Shown here one piece after another: positions 40,118-50,476 of a DNA stretch of 64,000 bases. Both the position numbers and the translations under genes were made by a program. The DNA is from Betaproteobacteria bacterium. GTDB taxonomy: Bacteria > Pseudomonadota > Gammaproteobacteria > Burkholderiales > SG8-41. The stretch spans positions 1 through 64,000 of the forward strand of contig JAKFYK010000008.1 of NCBI GenBank assembly GCA_021730905.1. Direction: 5' to 3'. The notes beneath the pieces were generated by a model that was not told the origin of the DNA, made no database searches, and saw only the letters and a program-made list of their open reading frames with translations. Positions within the stretch are counted from its first letter, which is position 1. Every line of letters begins with the position of its first letter.

Positions 40118-40867
40118 ATGCGAGGCAAGCTGGTAGCGGGTAACTGGAAGATGAACGGCAATCTGGCCTCGAACCAGTCTCTGCTGAAGTCATTGATTCC
40201 GTTGTTGAAACCGATTTCAGGTACGCGCTGCGCGGTGTGCGTGCCGTACCCGTATTTGAATCAAACCGAGCAGGTGTTGCGCGGCAGCGGCATTGCCTGG
40301 GGCGCGCAGGATGTGTGCGAATATGATCACGGCGCTTATACCGGCGGCGTGTCGGCTGGAATGGTCGCCGATTTTGGCTGCCGCTATGTCATCGTCGGCC
40401 ACTCGGAACGGCGCGCGCTGTTTGGGGATACTGATAAGGCAGTTGCGCTCAAATTCGCGGCGGTGCTGAAGGCGGGGTTAACGCCGATATTGTGTGTGGG
40501 CGAAACGCTGGCCGAGCGTGAAGCGGGTGTGGCCGAGCAGGTGGTGGCGCGGCAGATGGATGCGGTGACGCTGCATTCGGGTATTGCCGGGCTGGGGCAG
40601 GCCGTGATGGCGTATGAGCCGGTGTGGGCTATTGGCACCGGCAAGACGGCAACGCCGGACGAAGCGCAGGCGATGCATGCTTATATCCGCGGGCGTGTGG
40701 CCGAGCAGGACATGCGGGTGGCGGATGGGCTGCCGCTGCTATACGGCGGCAGTGTGAAAGCTGCGAATGCGGAACAGTTGTTTGCGATGCCCGACATCGA
40801 TGGCGGGCTGATCGGCGGCGCATCGCTGGTAGCGGAAGAGTTTGCCGCGATTTGCAGGGCGGCTTAG
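40118..40867 (+). CDS. tpiA: Triosephosphate isomerase
   Basis: 249 aa. Substrate Lys in VAGNWKMNG, catalytic His in IVGHSERR, catalytic Glu in AYEPVWAIGTG, and the phosphate loop YGGSVKAANA. It interconverts glyceraldehyde-3-P and DHAP in glycolysis and gluconeogenesis. tpiA-secG-tRNA-Leu-nuo is a conserved order in Betaproteobacteria and Gammaproteobacteria. Confidence 0.98.
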   Translation: MRGKLVAGNWKMNGNLASNQSLLKSLIPLLKPISGTRCAVCVPYPYLNQTEQVLRGSGIAWGAQDVCEYDHGAYTGGVSAGMVADFGCRYVIVGHSERRALFGDTDKAVALKFAAVLKAGLTPILCVGETLAEREAGVAEQVVARQMDAVTLHSGIAGLGQAVMAYEPVWAIGTGKTATPDEAQAMHAYIRGRVAEQDMRVADGLPLLYGGSVKAANAEQLFAMPDIDGGLIGGASLVAEEFAAICRAA

Positions 40868-40890
40868 CGTTTGACGTTTTGGCGTTTGGC
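40867..40890 (+). repeat. Short heptameric GCGTTTG repeat, tpiA/secG
   Basis: GCGTTTGACGTTTTGGCGTT followed by TGGC is about three degenerate 7-bp units, starting directly after the tpiA stop. The period is the same as in the GTGAAGG family, but the sequence differs. Confidence 0.45.
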
Positions 40891-40911
40891 TTGATAAGGC
40901 GAAAGAGAGTC

Positions 40912-41313
40912 ATGGAACTACTTGTTCTGATTGTGCATGTCATTGTGGCGGCGGGTATCATTGCTTTGGTGCTGATTCAGCATGGCAAGGGTGCAGATGT
41001 CGGCGCGGCTTTCGGCACTGGTTCTGCCGGCAGCGTGTTCGGCTCGGCGGGTTCCGCGAATTTTCTGAGCCGCCTGACCGCAGTGCTCGCAGTGGTGTTT
41101 TTTCTGTCGAGCATGGGGCTTACCTGGATTTCAACCAAACGCGGCGTCAACAAAGGTGTGATGGGCAGCCCCGCAACAACACCGGCGGCGCCGGATAAGG
41201 TTCCCGGCGCCCCCGATGTGCCTGTAGCGCCGGCAGCGAAATCTGCTACAGGAGAAAAAGCGGCTCCGGTAGTGCCAGCGGATGGATCGAAAGCGGGGGA
41301 AGTACCAAAATAA
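40912..41313 (+). CDS. secG: Protein-export membrane protein SecG
   Basis: 133 aa from the ATG at 40912 (MELLVLIVHVIVAAGIIALV). Two transmembrane helices (residues ~3-23 and ~55-75) flank the conserved loop QHGKGADVGAAFGTGSAGSVFGSAGSANFLSR, read here as two parts. The tail is Ala/Pro-rich. SecG is the third core subunit of the SecYEG translocon. Confidence 0.95.
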   Translation: MELLVLIVHVIVAAGIIALVLIQHGKGADVGAAFGTGSAGSVFGSAGSANFLSRLTAVLAVVFFLSSMGLTWISTKRGVNKGVMGSPATTPAAPDKVPGAPDVPVAPAAKSATGEKAAPVVPADGSKAGEVPK

Positions 41314-41348
41314 AGTGGCGGTAATCGTGTAGTACATGAGGTTTCAAT

Positions 41349-41433
41349 GCCGTCGTGGTGGAATTGGTAGACACGCCGTCTTGAGGGGGCGGTGGCGAAA
41401 GCCGTGAGAGTTCGAGTCTCTCCGTCGGCACCA
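41349..41433 (+). tRNA. tRNA-Leu(GAG)
   Basis: 85 nt ending in an encoded CCA. D-arm TGGTGGAATTGGTAGACAC, anticodon stem CCGTC/GGCGG with loop TTGAGGG (anticodon GAG), a long class II variable arm (TGGCGAAAGCC), T-arm GAGAG-TTCGAGT-CTCTC. Acceptor strands GCCGTCG and CGTCGGC pair except for one T-T mismatch at the fifth pair. Location between secG and nuoA is the conserved site of this tRNA. Confidence 0.95.
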
Positions 41434-41443
41434 AGGTTTGTGG

Positions 41444-41470
41444 TAAATATTGTTTTGAAACATATAGTTA
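41444..41470 (-). repeat. AT-rich dispersed repeat, copy I (diverged)
   Basis: On the minus strand: TAACTATATGTTTCAAAACA followed by ATATTTA. It lies between tRNA-Leu and nuoA, upstream of the nuoA start. Confidence 0.5.
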
Positions 41471-41494
41471 CATTTTCTTCGCAATTGATGCGAC

Positions 41495-41869
41495 ATGCTT
41501 GAAAACTACTTTCCCATCCTGATGTTTATCGGCGTCGGCCTCGTGGTTGGTATAGCGCCGATCATGCTGGGCGGCGGTCTGTCGCGGTTGGTGGGGTCGC
41601 ACCGGCCAAGTGAAGAAAAACTTTCTCCATATGAGTGTGGCTTCGAGGCTTTTGAGGACGCGCGCATGAAATTCGACGTGCGCTACTATCTGGTGGCGAT
41701 CCTGTTCATACTGTTTGATCTCGAAATCGCGTTTCTGTTTCCATGGGCGATCGTGCTCGGCGAGCAGAGCGAAAGCACGTTCCGTTATTTTGCCATGGTG
41801 GTGTTCCTTGGCATCCTCGTCGTGGGTTTTGTCTACGAGTGGATGAAGGGTGCGCTGGATTGGGAGTGA
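41495..41869 (+). CDS. nuoA: NADH-quinone oxidoreductase subunit A
   Basis: 124 aa with three transmembrane helices; [42 protein letters not shown], given here in part as YECGF and [11 protein letters not shown], is the NuoA signature. It is a small membrane-arm subunit of complex I next to the quinone channel. First gene of the nuo operon. Confidence 0.97.
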   Translation: MLENYFPILMFIGVGLVVGIAPIMLGGGLSRLVGSHRPSEEKLSPYECGFEAFEDARMKFDVRYYLVAILFILFDLEIAFLFPWAIVLGEQSESTFRYFAMVVFLGILVVGFVYEWMKGALDWE

Positions 41870-42016
41870 AATCGTGAGCTACCCGGCGAGGGGCCTCGCC
41901 TTGGCGGGGATCGACGGCAAAGCGAACGGTTTCGGGCGCCGACATGATGTATGGGCATGCTCCACAGTTCGTGTGGAGGCGCCGCTCAGAACCAGGTGTA
42001 GTAGTAGGAGACTGAA
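41870..42016 (+). other. Hairpin-rich insert between nuoA and nuoB
   Basis: These 147 nt have no gene. They contain GGCGAGG-GG-CCTCGCC (41885-41900) and CTCCACA-GTTCG-TGTGGAG (41960-41978), plus GGCGCC repeats. The nuoB ribosome site (AGGAG) is at the end. In most nuo operons this gap is short, so an inserted element or an RNA processing/stability region is likely. Confidence 0.5.
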
Positions 42017-42496
42017 ATGGGCGCCATAGAAACCCTCAACGAAAAAGGCTTCATCACCACCACGGCCGACGCGCTGATCAACTGGACGCGCACCGGCTCG
42101 CTGTGGCCGATGACGTTCGGTCTTGCCTGCTGCGCGGTGGAGATGATGCACGCGGGCGCTTCGCGCTATGACCTCGACCGTTTTGGCATTGTGTTTCGCC
42201 CCAGCCCGCGCCAGTCGGATGTGATGATCGTCGCCGGTACGCTGTGCAACAAGATGGCGCCTGCGCTGCGCAAGGTGTATGACCAGATGGCCGAACCGCG
42301 CTGGGTGATATCGATGGGCTCCTGCGCCAACGGCGGTGGGTACTACCACTACTCGTATTCCGTGGTGCGCGGCTGTGACCGCATCGTGCCGGTCGATATT
42401 TATGTGCCGGGTTGCCCGCCGACGGCGGAAGCACTGCTCTACGGCATCATCCAGTTGCAGAACAAAATCAAACGCACCAATACCATTGCGCGCTAA
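42017..42496 (+). CDS. nuoB: NADH-quinone oxidoreductase subunit B
   Basis: 159 aa. The N2 4Fe-4S cluster ligands are visible: [11 protein letters not shown] (vicinal Cys), [15 protein letters not shown] and [14 protein letters not shown]. It is the terminal iron-sulfur subunit donating electrons to quinone. Preceded by AGGAG. Its stop overlaps the nuoC start (TAATG). Confidence 0.98.
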   Translation: MGAIETLNEKGFITTTADALINWTRTGSLWPMTFGLACCAVEMMHAGASRYDLDRFGIVFRPSPRQSDVMIVAGTLCNKMAPALRKVYDQMAEPRWVISMGSCANGGGYYHYSYSVVRGCDRIVPVDIYVPGCPPTAEALLYGIIQLQNKIKRTNTIAR

Positions 42497-43110
42497 TGGC
42501 TTCCCGACTTGAAACGCTGACCACGGTGGTGCAGGCCGCGCTCGGTGAACTGTGCGTGAGCGCGACGACCGCGCTCGGCGAATTGACTGTGGTGGTGAAA
42601 GCCGAACACCTGCTGTCAGTGGCGGGAAAGCTGCGCGATTCGCCGGAACTCAAATTCGAGCAATTGATTGATCTGTGCGGCATGGATTACAGCGCCTATG
42701 GTGACGGCTCGTGGGATGGCCAACGCTACGCGGTGGTGTATCACCTGCTTAGCATCAGCTACAACTGCCGCCTGCGGCTGCGTGTGTTCGCGGCGGAAAA
42801 TGATTTTCCTGTCGTTGATTCGGTGATCGATATCTGGCCCTCGGCCAACTGGTATGAACGCGAAGCGTTTGATCTTTACGGCATCATGTTCAACGGGCAT
42901 CCGGATCTGCGCCGGCTACTTACCGATTATGGTTTTATCGGCCACCCGTTCCGCAAGGATTTCCCGTTGTCGGGCAACGTTGAAATGCGCTACGACCCCG
43001 ACAAACAGCGCGTAATTTATCAGCCGGTCACGATTGAGCCGCGCGAAATCACACCGCGCATTATTCGCGAAGAAAATTATGGCGACAGCGAAGGATTCCG
43101 TAAGGGTTGA
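42496..43110 (+). CDS. nuoC: NADH-quinone oxidoreductase subunit C
   Basis: 204 aa from the ATG at 42496, which overlaps the nuoB TAA. The 30-kDa subunit signature [22 protein letters not shown] and [23 protein letters not shown] (both shown shortened elsewhere) are present at residues ~115-165. It is a peripheral-arm subunit. nuoC and nuoD are separate genes here, unlike the E. coli fusion. Confidence 0.97.
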   Translation: MASRLETLTTVVQAALGELCVSATTALGELTVVVKAEHLLSVAGKLRDSPELKFEQLIDLCGMDYSAYGDGSWDGQRYAVVYHLLSISYNCRLRLRVFAAENDFPVVDSVIDIWPSANWYEREAFDLYGIMFNGHPDLRRLLTDYGFIGHPFRKDFPLSGNVEMRYDPDKQRVIYQPVTIEPREITPRIIREENYGDSEGFRKG

Positions 43111-43112
43111 TC

Positions 43113-43298
43113 GTGGCTGAAATTCGCAACTACACGATGAACTTTAGCTTCGGCCGCCCTGCGAGCTTAACTTGCTGGCGCAAGTTAGCCTGCACTGAAA
43201 CGCGCGTTGCGCGTTTTGGCCCTCAGCTCGACATTCGCTGCGCGAATGTCTGCTACGGCCCTTTATTGTTCGCAATCTGCGTCACTTGCCGGATCTGA
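43113..43298 (+). other. Displaced 5' copy of nuoD plus hairpin insertion (short ORF)
   Basis: A GTG at 43113, 2 nt after the nuoC stop, begins [11 protein letters not shown], the same 11 residues as the real NuoD start at 43300. After codon 11 the sequence turns into an unrelated stretch with three hairpins: TAACTTGC-TGGC-GCAAGTTA (43168-43187), AAACGCGC-GTT-GCGCGTTT (43198-43216) and ACATTCGC-TGC-GCGAATGT (43231-43249). The frame ends at a TGA (43296-43298), 1 nt before the nuoD ATG. The resulting peptide is 61 aa. Best read as an insertion that duplicated the start of nuoD and now sits in the operon as a leader ORF. Confidence 0.7.
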
Positions 43299-43299
43299 T

Positions 43300-44553
43300 A
43301 TGGCAGAGATACGCAACTACACGATGAACTTTGGGCCGCAGCACCCCGCCGCGCATGGCGTATTGCGCCTGGTGCTGGAACTGGATGGTGAAGTCATCGA
43401 ACGTGCCGATCCGCATATCGGCCTGCTGCATCGCGCGACGGAAAAGCTCGCGGAACATAAAACCTTTATTCAGTCTGTGCCGTATATGGATCGCCTCGAC
43501 TATGTGTCGATGATGGTCAACGAACACGCGTATGTAATGGCCATTGAACGGCTGGCGGGGATACAGGTGCCGCTGCGCGCGCAGTATATCCGTGTCATGT
43601 TCGATGAAATCACGCGGCTGCTGAATCACCTGCTGTGGCTGGGTTGCCACGCGCTCGATGTCGGCGCGATGACGGTGTTTTTGTATTGCTTCCGCGAGCG
43701 CGAGGACTTGTTCGACACCTATGAGGCCGTGTCGGGTGCGCGCATGCATGCGGCGTACTATCGGCCGGGTGGTGTGTACCGTGATCTGCCGGATACTATG
43801 CCGCAGTACAGCGCGTCGAAGATTCATAACGCTAAGGCGATCAAAGATCTTAACGAGAACCGCCAGGGCTCGTTGCTGGATTTTATTGAAGATTTCACCC
43901 GGCGCTTCCCGACGTATATCGATGAGTATGAAACCCTGCTCACCGACAATCGTATCTGGAAGCAACGCACGGTCGGCATCGGCGTAGTGACGCCGGAGCG
44001 TGCCAAGGCCCTCGGTTTTACGGGCCCGATGCTACGCGGATCGGGCGTCGAGTGGGATTTGCGCAAAAAGCAACCGTATGAGGTTTACGACAAGCTCGAT
44101 TTTGATATTCCCGTGGGTGTGAACGGCGATTGTTATGATCGGTATCTGGTGCGCATTGAAGAGATGCGCCAATCGAACAATATCGTCAAACAATGTATCG
44201 ATTGGCTGCGCAAGAATCCCGGCCCGGTGATGATCGATAGTCACAAAGTGGCGCCGCCGTCCCGCGTGGGTATGAAGCAGAACATGGAAGAACTGATACA
44301 CCACTTCAAGCTGTTCACTGAGGGCATGCACGTGCCGGCAGGAGAGGCGTACGCGGCGGTAGAGCATCCCAAGGGTGAATTCGGTATTTATCTGGTTTCC
44401 GATGGCGCGAACAAGCCTTATCGTCTGAAGATACGCGCGCCGGGGTTTGCGCATCTGTCTGCGCTCGATGAAATGTCGCGCGGTCATATGATTGCGGACG
44501 TGGTGGCGATTATCGGCACGCAGGACATCGTGTTTGGCGAGGTGGATCGATGA
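43300..44553 (+). CDS. nuoD: NADH-quinone oxidoreductase subunit D
   Basis: 417 aa from the ATG at 43300 ([20 protein letters not shown]). [41 protein letters not shown]-type segment, and the C-terminal DPVFGEVDR-type end (IVFGEVDR) are the 49-kDa subunit hallmarks. It forms the quinone-binding pocket with NuoB. It lacks a clear ribosome site and may be translated by re-initiation from the short ORF that ends 1 nt upstream. Confidence 0.97.
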   Translation: MAEIRNYTMNFGPQHPAAHGVLRLVLELDGEVIERADPHIGLLHRATEKLAEHKTFIQSVPYMDRLDYVSMMVNEHAYVMAIERLAGIQVPLRAQYIRVMFDEITRLLNHLLWLGCHALDVGAMTVFLYCFREREDLFDTYEAVSGARMHAAYYRPGGVYRDLPDTMPQYSASKIHNAKAIKDLNENRQGSLLDFIEDFTRRFPTYIDEYETLLTDNRIWKQRTVGIGVVTPERAKALGFTGPMLRGSGVEWDLRKKQPYEVYDKLDFDIPVGVNGDCYDRYLVRIEEMRQSNNIVKQCIDWLRKNPGPVMIDSHKVAPPSRVGMKQNMEELIHHFKLFTEGMHVPAGEAYAAVEHPKGEFGIYLVSDGANKPYRLKIRAPGFAHLSALDEMSRGHMIADVVAIIGTQDIVFGEVDR

Positions 44554-45050
44554 ACGCGCCCGCGGTTGCGATCATCGGGTTGTCGCCAGAATCGCTGGCA
44601 AAAATCGACAAAGCTGTTGCCAAGTATCCACCGCAGGAAAAGCAATCTGCGGTGATGGCGGCGCTCACCGTCGCGCAGGACGAAAAAGGCTGGCTCTCGA
44701 CCGAGACCATGGATTTCGTCGCGCAATACCTCGATATGCCGCCGGTAGCCGTCTATGAGGTGGCAACTTTTTACACGATGTATGACCTGAAGCCGGTTGG
44801 ACGCCATAAGTTGACTATTTGCACCAATCTGCCCTGCGCCTTGCAGGGCGCGACGAATGCCGCCGAATACCTCAAGCAAAAACTCGGCATTGGTTTTGGC
44901 GAAACTACGCCGGATGGCCGCTTTACGCTGAAAGAAGGCGAGTGCATGGGCGCATGCGGCGATGCGCCGGTGCTGATCCGCAATAACAAACAAATGCTAT
45001 GCGCGATGTCGAATGAGAAAATCGACAAACTGATCGGGGAGCTCAAGTAA
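44550..45050 (+). CDS. nuoE: NADH-quinone oxidoreductase subunit E
   Basis: 166 aa. The 2Fe-2S thioredoxin-like fold has its four Cys in [10 protein letters not shown] and [10 protein letters not shown]. It is part of the NADH dehydrogenase module with NuoF. The start overlaps the nuoD stop by 4 nt and the stop overlaps the nuoF start by 1 nt. Confidence 0.97.
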   Translation: MNAPAVAIIGLSPESLAKIDKAVAKYPPQEKQSAVMAALTVAQDEKGWLSTETMDFVAQYLDMPPVAVYEVATFYTMYDLKPVGRHKLTICTNLPCALQGATNAAEYLKQKLGIGFGETTPDGRFTLKEGECMGACGDAPVLIRNNKQMLCAMSNEKIDKLIGELK

Positions 45051-46375
45051 TGGGCCTGTCGATTGGACTGCCAGCGGTGCCGTTCGCCAAAGATTTGTAT
45101 GGCCCCGATGCGCTCATCATGAAAGGCATCGATGGCACCAACTGGCGACTTAAGGGCTATGAGTCGCTCGGCGGTTATCAGGCACTGCGCAGGATTTTCA
45201 ATGAAAAGATCACGCCGGAAAACGTCATCGCCGAGGTGAAAAAATCGGCGCTGCGCGGACGCGGCGGCGCAGGATTCCCCGCGGGCCTCAAGTGGAGCTT
45301 CATGCCGCGGCAGTTTCCAGGCGCGAAGTACCTGGTGTGTAACTCCGATGAAGGCGAGCCGGGCACGTTCAAGGATCGCGACATTCTGCGTTACAACCCG
45401 CACAGCGTGATCGAAGGCATGACTATCGCCGCCTACGCGATGGGCATCCCTGTCGGCTACAACTACATCCACGGCGAAATCTGGGATGTGTACGAGCGCT
45501 TTGAAGAGGCGCTTGAGGAAGCACGTGCAGCGGGTTATCTGGGCGACAAGATACTCGGTTCGGAATTCAATTTTCAGTTGCACGCCCATCACGGTTTCGG
45601 CGCTTATATTTGCGGCGAGGAAACCGGCTTGCTGGAATCGCTTGAGGGTAAAAAGGGTCAGCCGCGATTCAAGCCGCCGTTCCCGGCGAGCTTCGGCCTC
45701 TACGGCAAGCCGACAACGATCAACAACACAGAAACGTTTGCCGCAGTGCCTTGGATCATCGTCAACGGTGGCGAGGCTTTCCTCAATATGGGTAAACCCA
45801 ATAACGGGGGCACCAAGATATTTTCAATTTCGGGCGACGTGGCGCGGCCGGGCAATTACGAAATCAAGCTCGGCACGCCGTTCCCGAAACTGCTCGAAAT
45901 GGCCGGAGGCATGCGTGACGGCGCGAAGCTCAAGGCGGTGATTCCCGGCGGCTCGTCGATGCCGGTGCTGCCCGCGGACATCATGATGGCGACCGACATG
46001 GATTACGACTCGATTGCCAAGGCGGGATCCATGCTCGGTTCCGGCGCGGTGATCGTGATGAACGAGACACGCTGCATGGTGAAGTCACTGCTGCGGCTGT
46101 CGTATTTTTACTATGAGGAATCCTGTGGCCAATGCACGCCGTGCCGCGAAGGCACCGGCTGGCTTTACCGCATGGTCGACCGTATCGAACACGGCAAGGG
46201 TCGAAACGAAGATCTCGATCAGTTGAACCGTGTGGCGGACAACATACAGGGACGAACCATTTGCGCGTTGGGCGATGCCGCAGCGATGCCGGTGCGCGCG
46301 TTCATCAAGCATTATCGCGACGAATTCCAGTATCACATTGATCACAAGAAGTGTTTGGTGGCGCCGTATATTTGA
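45050..46375 (+). CDS. nuoF: NADH-quinone oxidoreductase subunit F
   Basis: 441 aa. FMN/NADH site [40 protein letters not shown], and the N3 4Fe-4S cluster [14 protein letters not shown] are all present. It is the NADH-oxidising flavoprotein of complex I. Confidence 0.98.
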   Translation: MGLSIGLPAVPFAKDLYGPDALIMKGIDGTNWRLKGYESLGGYQALRRIFNEKITPENVIAEVKKSALRGRGGAGFPAGLKWSFMPRQFPGAKYLVCNSDEGEPGTFKDRDILRYNPHSVIEGMTIAAYAMGIPVGYNYIHGEIWDVYERFEEALEEARAAGYLGDKILGSEFNFQLHAHHGFGAYICGEETGLLESLEGKKGQPRFKPPFPASFGLYGKPTTINNTETFAAVPWIIVNGGEAFLNMGKPNNGGTKIFSISGDVARPGNYEIKLGTPFPKLLEMAGGMRDGAKLKAVIPGGSSMPVLPADIMMATDMDYDSIAKAGSMLGSGAVIVMNETRCMVKSLLRLSYFYYEESCGQCTPCREGTGWLYRMVDRIEHGKGRNEDLDQLNRVADNIQGRTICALGDAAAMPVRAFIKHYRDEFQYHIDHKKCLVAPYI

Positions 46376-46401
46376 CAAATGAGTTTGATGCGTAATTCGC
46401 C

Positions 46402-48780
46402 ATGCCATTAGAAATTGAAATCGACGGACAAAAGCTGGAAGTGCCCGACGGCAGCACGGTGATGGATGCCGCGCGGCTGGCGAATATTTACGTGCCGCAT
46501 TTCTGCTATCACCGCAAGCTGTCGATAGCCGCCAACTGCCGCATGTGCTTGGTGCAGGTCGAAAAAGCGCCCAAGCCACTGCCGGCTTGTGCTACGCCGG
46601 TGACCAACGGCATGAAGGTGATGACACATTCCGATCAAGCCGTGAATGCGCAAAAGGGCGTGATGGAGTTTCTGCTGATCAACCATCCGCTCGATTGCCC
46701 GATCTGCGATCAGGGCGGCGAATGCCAGTTGCAGGATCTTGCCGTTGGATACGGCGCCAGCGGCTCGCAATACGAAGAAAACAAGCGCGTGGTAGTGAAC
46801 AAGAATCTGGGGCCGCTGATTTCCACCGATATGACGCGCTGCATCCATTGCACACGCTGTGTGCGCTTCGGTCAGGAGATTGCCGGCGTGATGGAACTCG
46901 GCATGATTGGGCGTGGCGAGCACGCGGAAATCATTACCTTTGTCGGCAAGACTGTGGATTCGGAACTCTCGGGCAACGTGATCGACCTGTGCCCGGTGGG
47001 GGCGCTGACATCGAAGCCTTTCCGCTACAGCGCACGCACCTGGGAATTGACGCGCAAGCCGTCGATCAGCCCGCACTGCGGTCTTGGAAGCAACCTGACC
47101 TTGCAGGTCAAGCAAAACCGCGTGATGCGCGCGCTGCCACAGGAGAACGAGGCCATCAACGAATGCTGGATTTCGGATAAAGACCGCTTTTCGTATGAGG
47201 CGCTCAATTCCGATCAGCGTCTTGCGCGCCCGATGCTGAAGCAGAGCGGAGCATGGAAAACGGTTGATTGGCAGACCGCGCTGGATTTTGTCGCCAAGGA
47301 ATTGAAACGCGTTGCCGCTGCACACGGTCCGCAGTCCATCGGCGCACTGGCGACACCTCACCAGACGGTTGAAGAACTGCATCTGCTGCAAAAAGTGGTG
47401 CGTGGCCTGGGGTCGGGCAATGTCGATTTCCGCCTGCGTCAATCCGATTTCAACGCCGACGGCAAACTGGCTGGCGTGCCATGGCTGGGCATGAGCATTA
47501 CCGAGGTGTCGCAGCTGGATCGCGTGCTGGTGGTGGGCTCCACGCTGCGCAAGGATCATCCGCTGATCGCGCACCGGTTGCGGCAGTCCGCAAAGAGATT
47601 CTTGAAACTAAGTGTCCTGCATGCAGTTGATGATGAATTGCTGATGCGCGTGGCACACAAATCGATCGTCGCGCCTGCGGCCATGGTAGATGCGCTGGCG
47701 CAAGTGGTGAAAGCGGCGGCTGCGGCGAGAAATAGCGCAGTGCCTGAGATGGTGCTCGCCGTTGTCGAGAAAACCCAGGTGACTGAATCTGCGCAACGCA
47801 TCGCCGCCAGTCTCGCTGACGGCAAGAATGTCGCGGTGTTCCTTGGCAACTTTGCGCAGCACCATGTGCAGGCTTCGCAATTGCACGCGCTGGCGCAGGC
47901 GCTGGCTGAAATCATTGGCGGACGGTTTGGTTTTCTGGGTGAGGCCGCGAACAGCGTCGGTGGCCATGTGGTGAATGCGGTGCCGATGATCAACAAAAGT
48001 GAAAATGTCGCGAACGCGGCGCAGATGGTTGCCAATCCGCTCAAGGCCTATGTGTTGCTCGGTGTCGAACCCGAACTCGATATGCATGATCCGCGACAGG
48101 CTATTGCGGCGATGAAGCAGGCCGAACTGGTGGTGGCGATGAGCGCGTATCAGCACAAGGCTGTCGATTACGCGCATGTGTTGCTGCCGATTTCTCCGTT
48201 CACCGAGACGGCGGGTACGTTCATCAACACCGAGGGTCGCGCGCAAAGTTTTCAGGGTGTGGTGCAGCCGTTGGGTGAAACACGGCCGGCGTGGAAAGTG
48301 CTGCGCGTGCTCGGCAACCTGCTGAACCTGTCGGGTTTCGATCAGCAAAGCGCCGATGATGTGCGCGTCGAGGCACTCGGCAAGGAAGAAAAAATAGTTA
48401 ATAAAAACAATTACTTATTATCACTTCCTGCGCGCGAGACCACTTCGGGTTCCGGATTGCAACGCATTGACGAAACGCCGATTTATTCGGCCGACGCCAT
48501 TGCGCGCCGTGCACCGTCGTTGCAAAAGACGCGCGATGGTCAGCCGCCGGTGGCAAGCATGAATCGCGTGCTGGCGGACAAGTTGGGCTTGCGCGATGGA
48601 GACAGCGTGCGCGTGCGCCAGGGTGGCGGTGAGGCCGTGGTTGCCTATGCGGTAGATGATAAATTGCCCGGCGACTGCATACGGCTTGCGACGGCGTGTG
48701 AAGAAACCGCGGCGTTGGGCGCGACTTCCACTGAACTCACGCTGGAACGCGTGGCGGGACAGCAAAAGGTGGCGGTGTGA
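46402..48780 (+). CDS. nuoG: NADH-quinone oxidoreductase subunit G
   Basis: 792 aa. N-terminal ferredoxin-like 2Fe-2S domain ([18 protein letters not shown]), then [26 protein letters not shown] with the N-His ligand region, and a long molybdopterin-oxidoreductase-like body. It carries electrons through the peripheral arm. Residues ~664-673 ([10 protein letters not shown]) are read from AT repeat copy F. They lie in a variable part near the C-terminus. The stop overlaps the nuoH start. Confidence 0.97.
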   Translation: MPLEIEIDGQKLEVPDGSTVMDAARLANIYVPHFCYHRKLSIAANCRMCLVQVEKAPKPLPACATPVTNGMKVMTHSDQAVNAQKGVMEFLLINHPLDCPICDQGGECQLQDLAVGYGASGSQYEENKRVVVNKNLGPLISTDMTRCIHCTRCVRFGQEIAGVMELGMIGRGEHAEIITFVGKTVDSELSGNVIDLCPVGALTSKPFRYSARTWELTRKPSISPHCGLGSNLTLQVKQNRVMRALPQENEAINECWISDKDRFSYEALNSDQRLARPMLKQSGAWKTVDWQTALDFVAKELKRVAAAHGPQSIGALATPHQTVEELHLLQKVVRGLGSGNVDFRLRQSDFNADGKLAGVPWLGMSITEVSQLDRVLVVGSTLRKDHPLIAHRLRQSAKRFLKLSVLHAVDDELLMRVAHKSIVAPAAMVDALAQVVKAAAAARNSAVPEMVLAVVEKTQVTESAQRIAASLADGKNVAVFLGNFAQHHVQASQLHALAQALAEIIGGRFGFLGEAANSVGGHVVNAVPMINKSENVANAAQMVANPLKAYVLLGVEPELDMHDPRQAIAAMKQAELVVAMSAYQHKAVDYAHVLLPISPFTETAGTFINTEGRAQSFQGVVQPLGETRPAWKVLRVLGNLLNLSGFDQQSADDVRVEALGKEEKIVNKNNYLLSLPARETTSGSGLQRIDETPIYSADAIARRAPSLQKTRDGQPPVASMNRVLADKLGLRDGDSVRVRQGGGEAVVAYAVDDKLPGDCIRLATACEETAALGATSTELTLERVAGQQKVAV
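48391..48417 (-). repeat. AT-rich dispersed repeat, copy F (inside nuoG)
   Basis: On the minus strand: TAAGTAATTGTTTTTATTAA followed by CTATTTT. It is in frame in nuoG and encodes KIVNKNNYL. In the same orientation and frame, copy E encodes KMISKNIYL, and both copies are 27 bp instead of 26. Confidence 0.8.
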
Positions 48781-49889
48781 GCGCGGTATTCCAGCCTGTT
48801 GTCAACTTTGGCTACTGGCTGTGGGGGGTACTGGCGGCCGTGGTGGCATGGGTCTTCGGTAGCGAGATTGCGCCGTACGTGCTGTATGGCGTGAAAATTC
48901 TGCTGCTGATCATTTGTATCGTTGCACCGCTGATGCTCAGCGTGGCTTACCTCACGCTATGGGAGCGCAAGGTTATCGGCTGGATACAACTGCGGCTGGG
49001 GCCGAATCGTGTGGGACCGATGGGGCTGTTTCAGCCCATCGCCGACGGTCTCAAGCTGATGGTGAAGGAAATCATTATTCCTTCCAGCGCGAATAAGCTG
49101 CTGTTCGTGGTCGCGCCGGTATTGGCGATCATGCCGGCGCTCGCGGCGTGGGCGGTGGTGCCGTTCGATCCGGAAATGGTGCTGGCCAATATCGATGCTA
49201 GTTTGCTCTACATCATGGCGATTACGTCGATGGGGGTGTACGGTGTGATCATCGCCGGCTGGGCGTCGAATTCTAAATATGCGTTCATCGGGGCGATGCG
49301 GTCGGCAGCGCAGATTGTGTCTTATGAAATCGCCATGGGATTCGCGCTGGTGGGTGTGCTGATGGCGGCGCAGAGTTTGAATCTGGTCGAAATCGTCAAA
49401 GGACAGCAAAGCGAGTTCGGGATATTCGGCTGGTTCTGGATACCGCTGTTTCCGTTGTTTTTGACCTACCTGATCGCTGGTGTAGCGGAAACCAATCGCG
49501 CGCCGTTCGATGTGGCCGAAGGCGAATCGGAAATTGTCGCGGGTTTCCACGTTGAGTATTCAGGCATGACCTTCGCGGTGTTTTTCCTCGCCGAATACGC
49601 CAACATGATTCTGGTGTCTTTCCTGTGTGCGCTGATGTTCCTCGGCGGCTGGTTGTCACCGTTCCCGGCATCGTGGGGCGTGCTCGGTGCATCGAGTTTT
49701 CTGTGGCTGCTGTTCAAGGCGTTTCTGGTGGTGTCGAGCTTCCTGTGGTTCCGCGCGACCTTTCCGCGCTACCGCTACGACCAGATCATGCGCCTGGGCT
49801 GGAAGGTATTTATCCCGGTGACGCTGGTGTGGATCATCGTGCTGGGCGCGTGGATGCAAACCCCCTTGTGGGTATGGTGGAAATCATGA
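48777..49889 (+). CDS. nuoH: NADH-quinone oxidoreductase subunit H
   Basis: 370 aa with eight or so transmembrane helices; the GTG start at 48777 overlaps the nuoG stop by 4 nt. [52 protein letters not shown] (shown in part) and [18 protein letters not shown] are signatures. It forms the quinone-chamber membrane subunit. Confidence 0.98.
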   Translation: MSAVFQPVVNFGYWLWGVLAAVVAWVFGSEIAPYVLYGVKILLLIICIVAPLMLSVAYLTLWERKVIGWIQLRLGPNRVGPMGLFQPIADGLKLMVKEIIIPSSANKLLFVVAPVLAIMPALAAWAVVPFDPEMVLANIDASLLYIMAITSMGVYGVIIAGWASNSKYAFIGAMRSAAQIVSYEIAMGFALVGVLMAAQSLNLVEIVKGQQSEFGIFGWFWIPLFPLFLTYLIAGVAETNRAPFDVAEGESEIVAGFHVEYSGMTFAVFFLAEYANMILVSFLCALMFLGGWLSPFPASWGVLGASSFLWLLFKAFLVVSSFLWFRATFPRYRYDQIMRLGWKVFIPVTLVWIIVLGAWMQTPLWVWWKS

Positions 49890-50377
49890 TCGACAAGGTT
49901 CGCGCTTTCTTTCGTACGTTCCTGCTGTTCGAACTGGTGAAGGGCATGATGCTCACCGGCCGCTATATATTTGCGCGCAAGATCACCGTGCAGTTTCCTG
50001 AGGAAAAAACGCCGCAGAGCGGGCGCTTTCGCGGCCTGCACGCGCTGCGCCGCTACCCTAATGGCGAGGAGCGCTGCATTGCATGCAAGCTGTGCGAGGC
50101 GGTGTGCCCGGCGCTGGCGATCACCATCGAATCCGAGCAGCGCGACGACGGCACGCGCCGTACCACGCGATACGATATCGATCTCACTAAATGCATTTTC
50201 TGCGGGTTTTGTGAAGAATCGTGCCCGGTGGATTCGATTGTGGAGACGCGGATTTTCGAGTACCACGGCGAAAAGCGGGGCGACCTGATTTACACCAAGC
50301 CGATGTTGCTGTCCATAGGCGATGCGTACGAAGATCAGATTGCCAAAGATCGCGCGGCCGACGCGCGGTACCGTTAA
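49886..50377 (+). CDS. nuoI: NADH-quinone oxidoreductase subunit I
   Basis: 163 aa from the ATG at 49886 (4-nt ATGA overlap with nuoH). A longer frame running back into nuoH is rejected. Two 4Fe-4S ferredoxin motifs, [12 protein letters not shown] and [12 protein letters not shown], bind clusters N6a and N6b. It relays electrons to NuoB. Confidence 0.98.
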   Translation: MIDKVRAFFRTFLLFELVKGMMLTGRYIFARKITVQFPEEKTPQSGRFRGLHALRRYPNGEERCIACKLCEAVCPALAITIESEQRDDGTRRTTRYDIDLTKCIFCGFCEESCPVDSIVETRIFEYHGEKRGDLIYTKPMLLSIGDAYEDQIAKDRAADARYR

Positions 50378-50382
50378 AGCTG

Positions 50383-50467
50383 GTGAAGGAGTGAAAGGGT
50401 GAAGGAGTAAAAGTGCAAGAACAGACTAGCAAGGGTGCGAGGGGCGGTACCCCCTTCACTCATTCAC
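50383..50467. repeat. Heptamer-type palindromic repeat, nuoI/nuoJ
   Basis: Left arm GTGAAGGAGTGAAAGGGTGA then AGGAGTAAAAG; a 30-nt unrelated middle (AACAGACTAGC); then GGGGCGGTACCCCC and TTCACTCATTCAC. It shares GGTACCCCCTTCAC with the copies at 19843 and 32709. It fills the nuoI-nuoJ gap inside the operon. Confidence 0.8.
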
Positions 50468-50476
50468 ATTGTTAAC

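Noticed and set aside
42412-42495. Upstream extension of nuoC overlapping nuoB
   Set aside because: The overlap is long and not conserved; the ATG at 42496 overlapping the nuoB stop gives the normal NuoC N-terminus.
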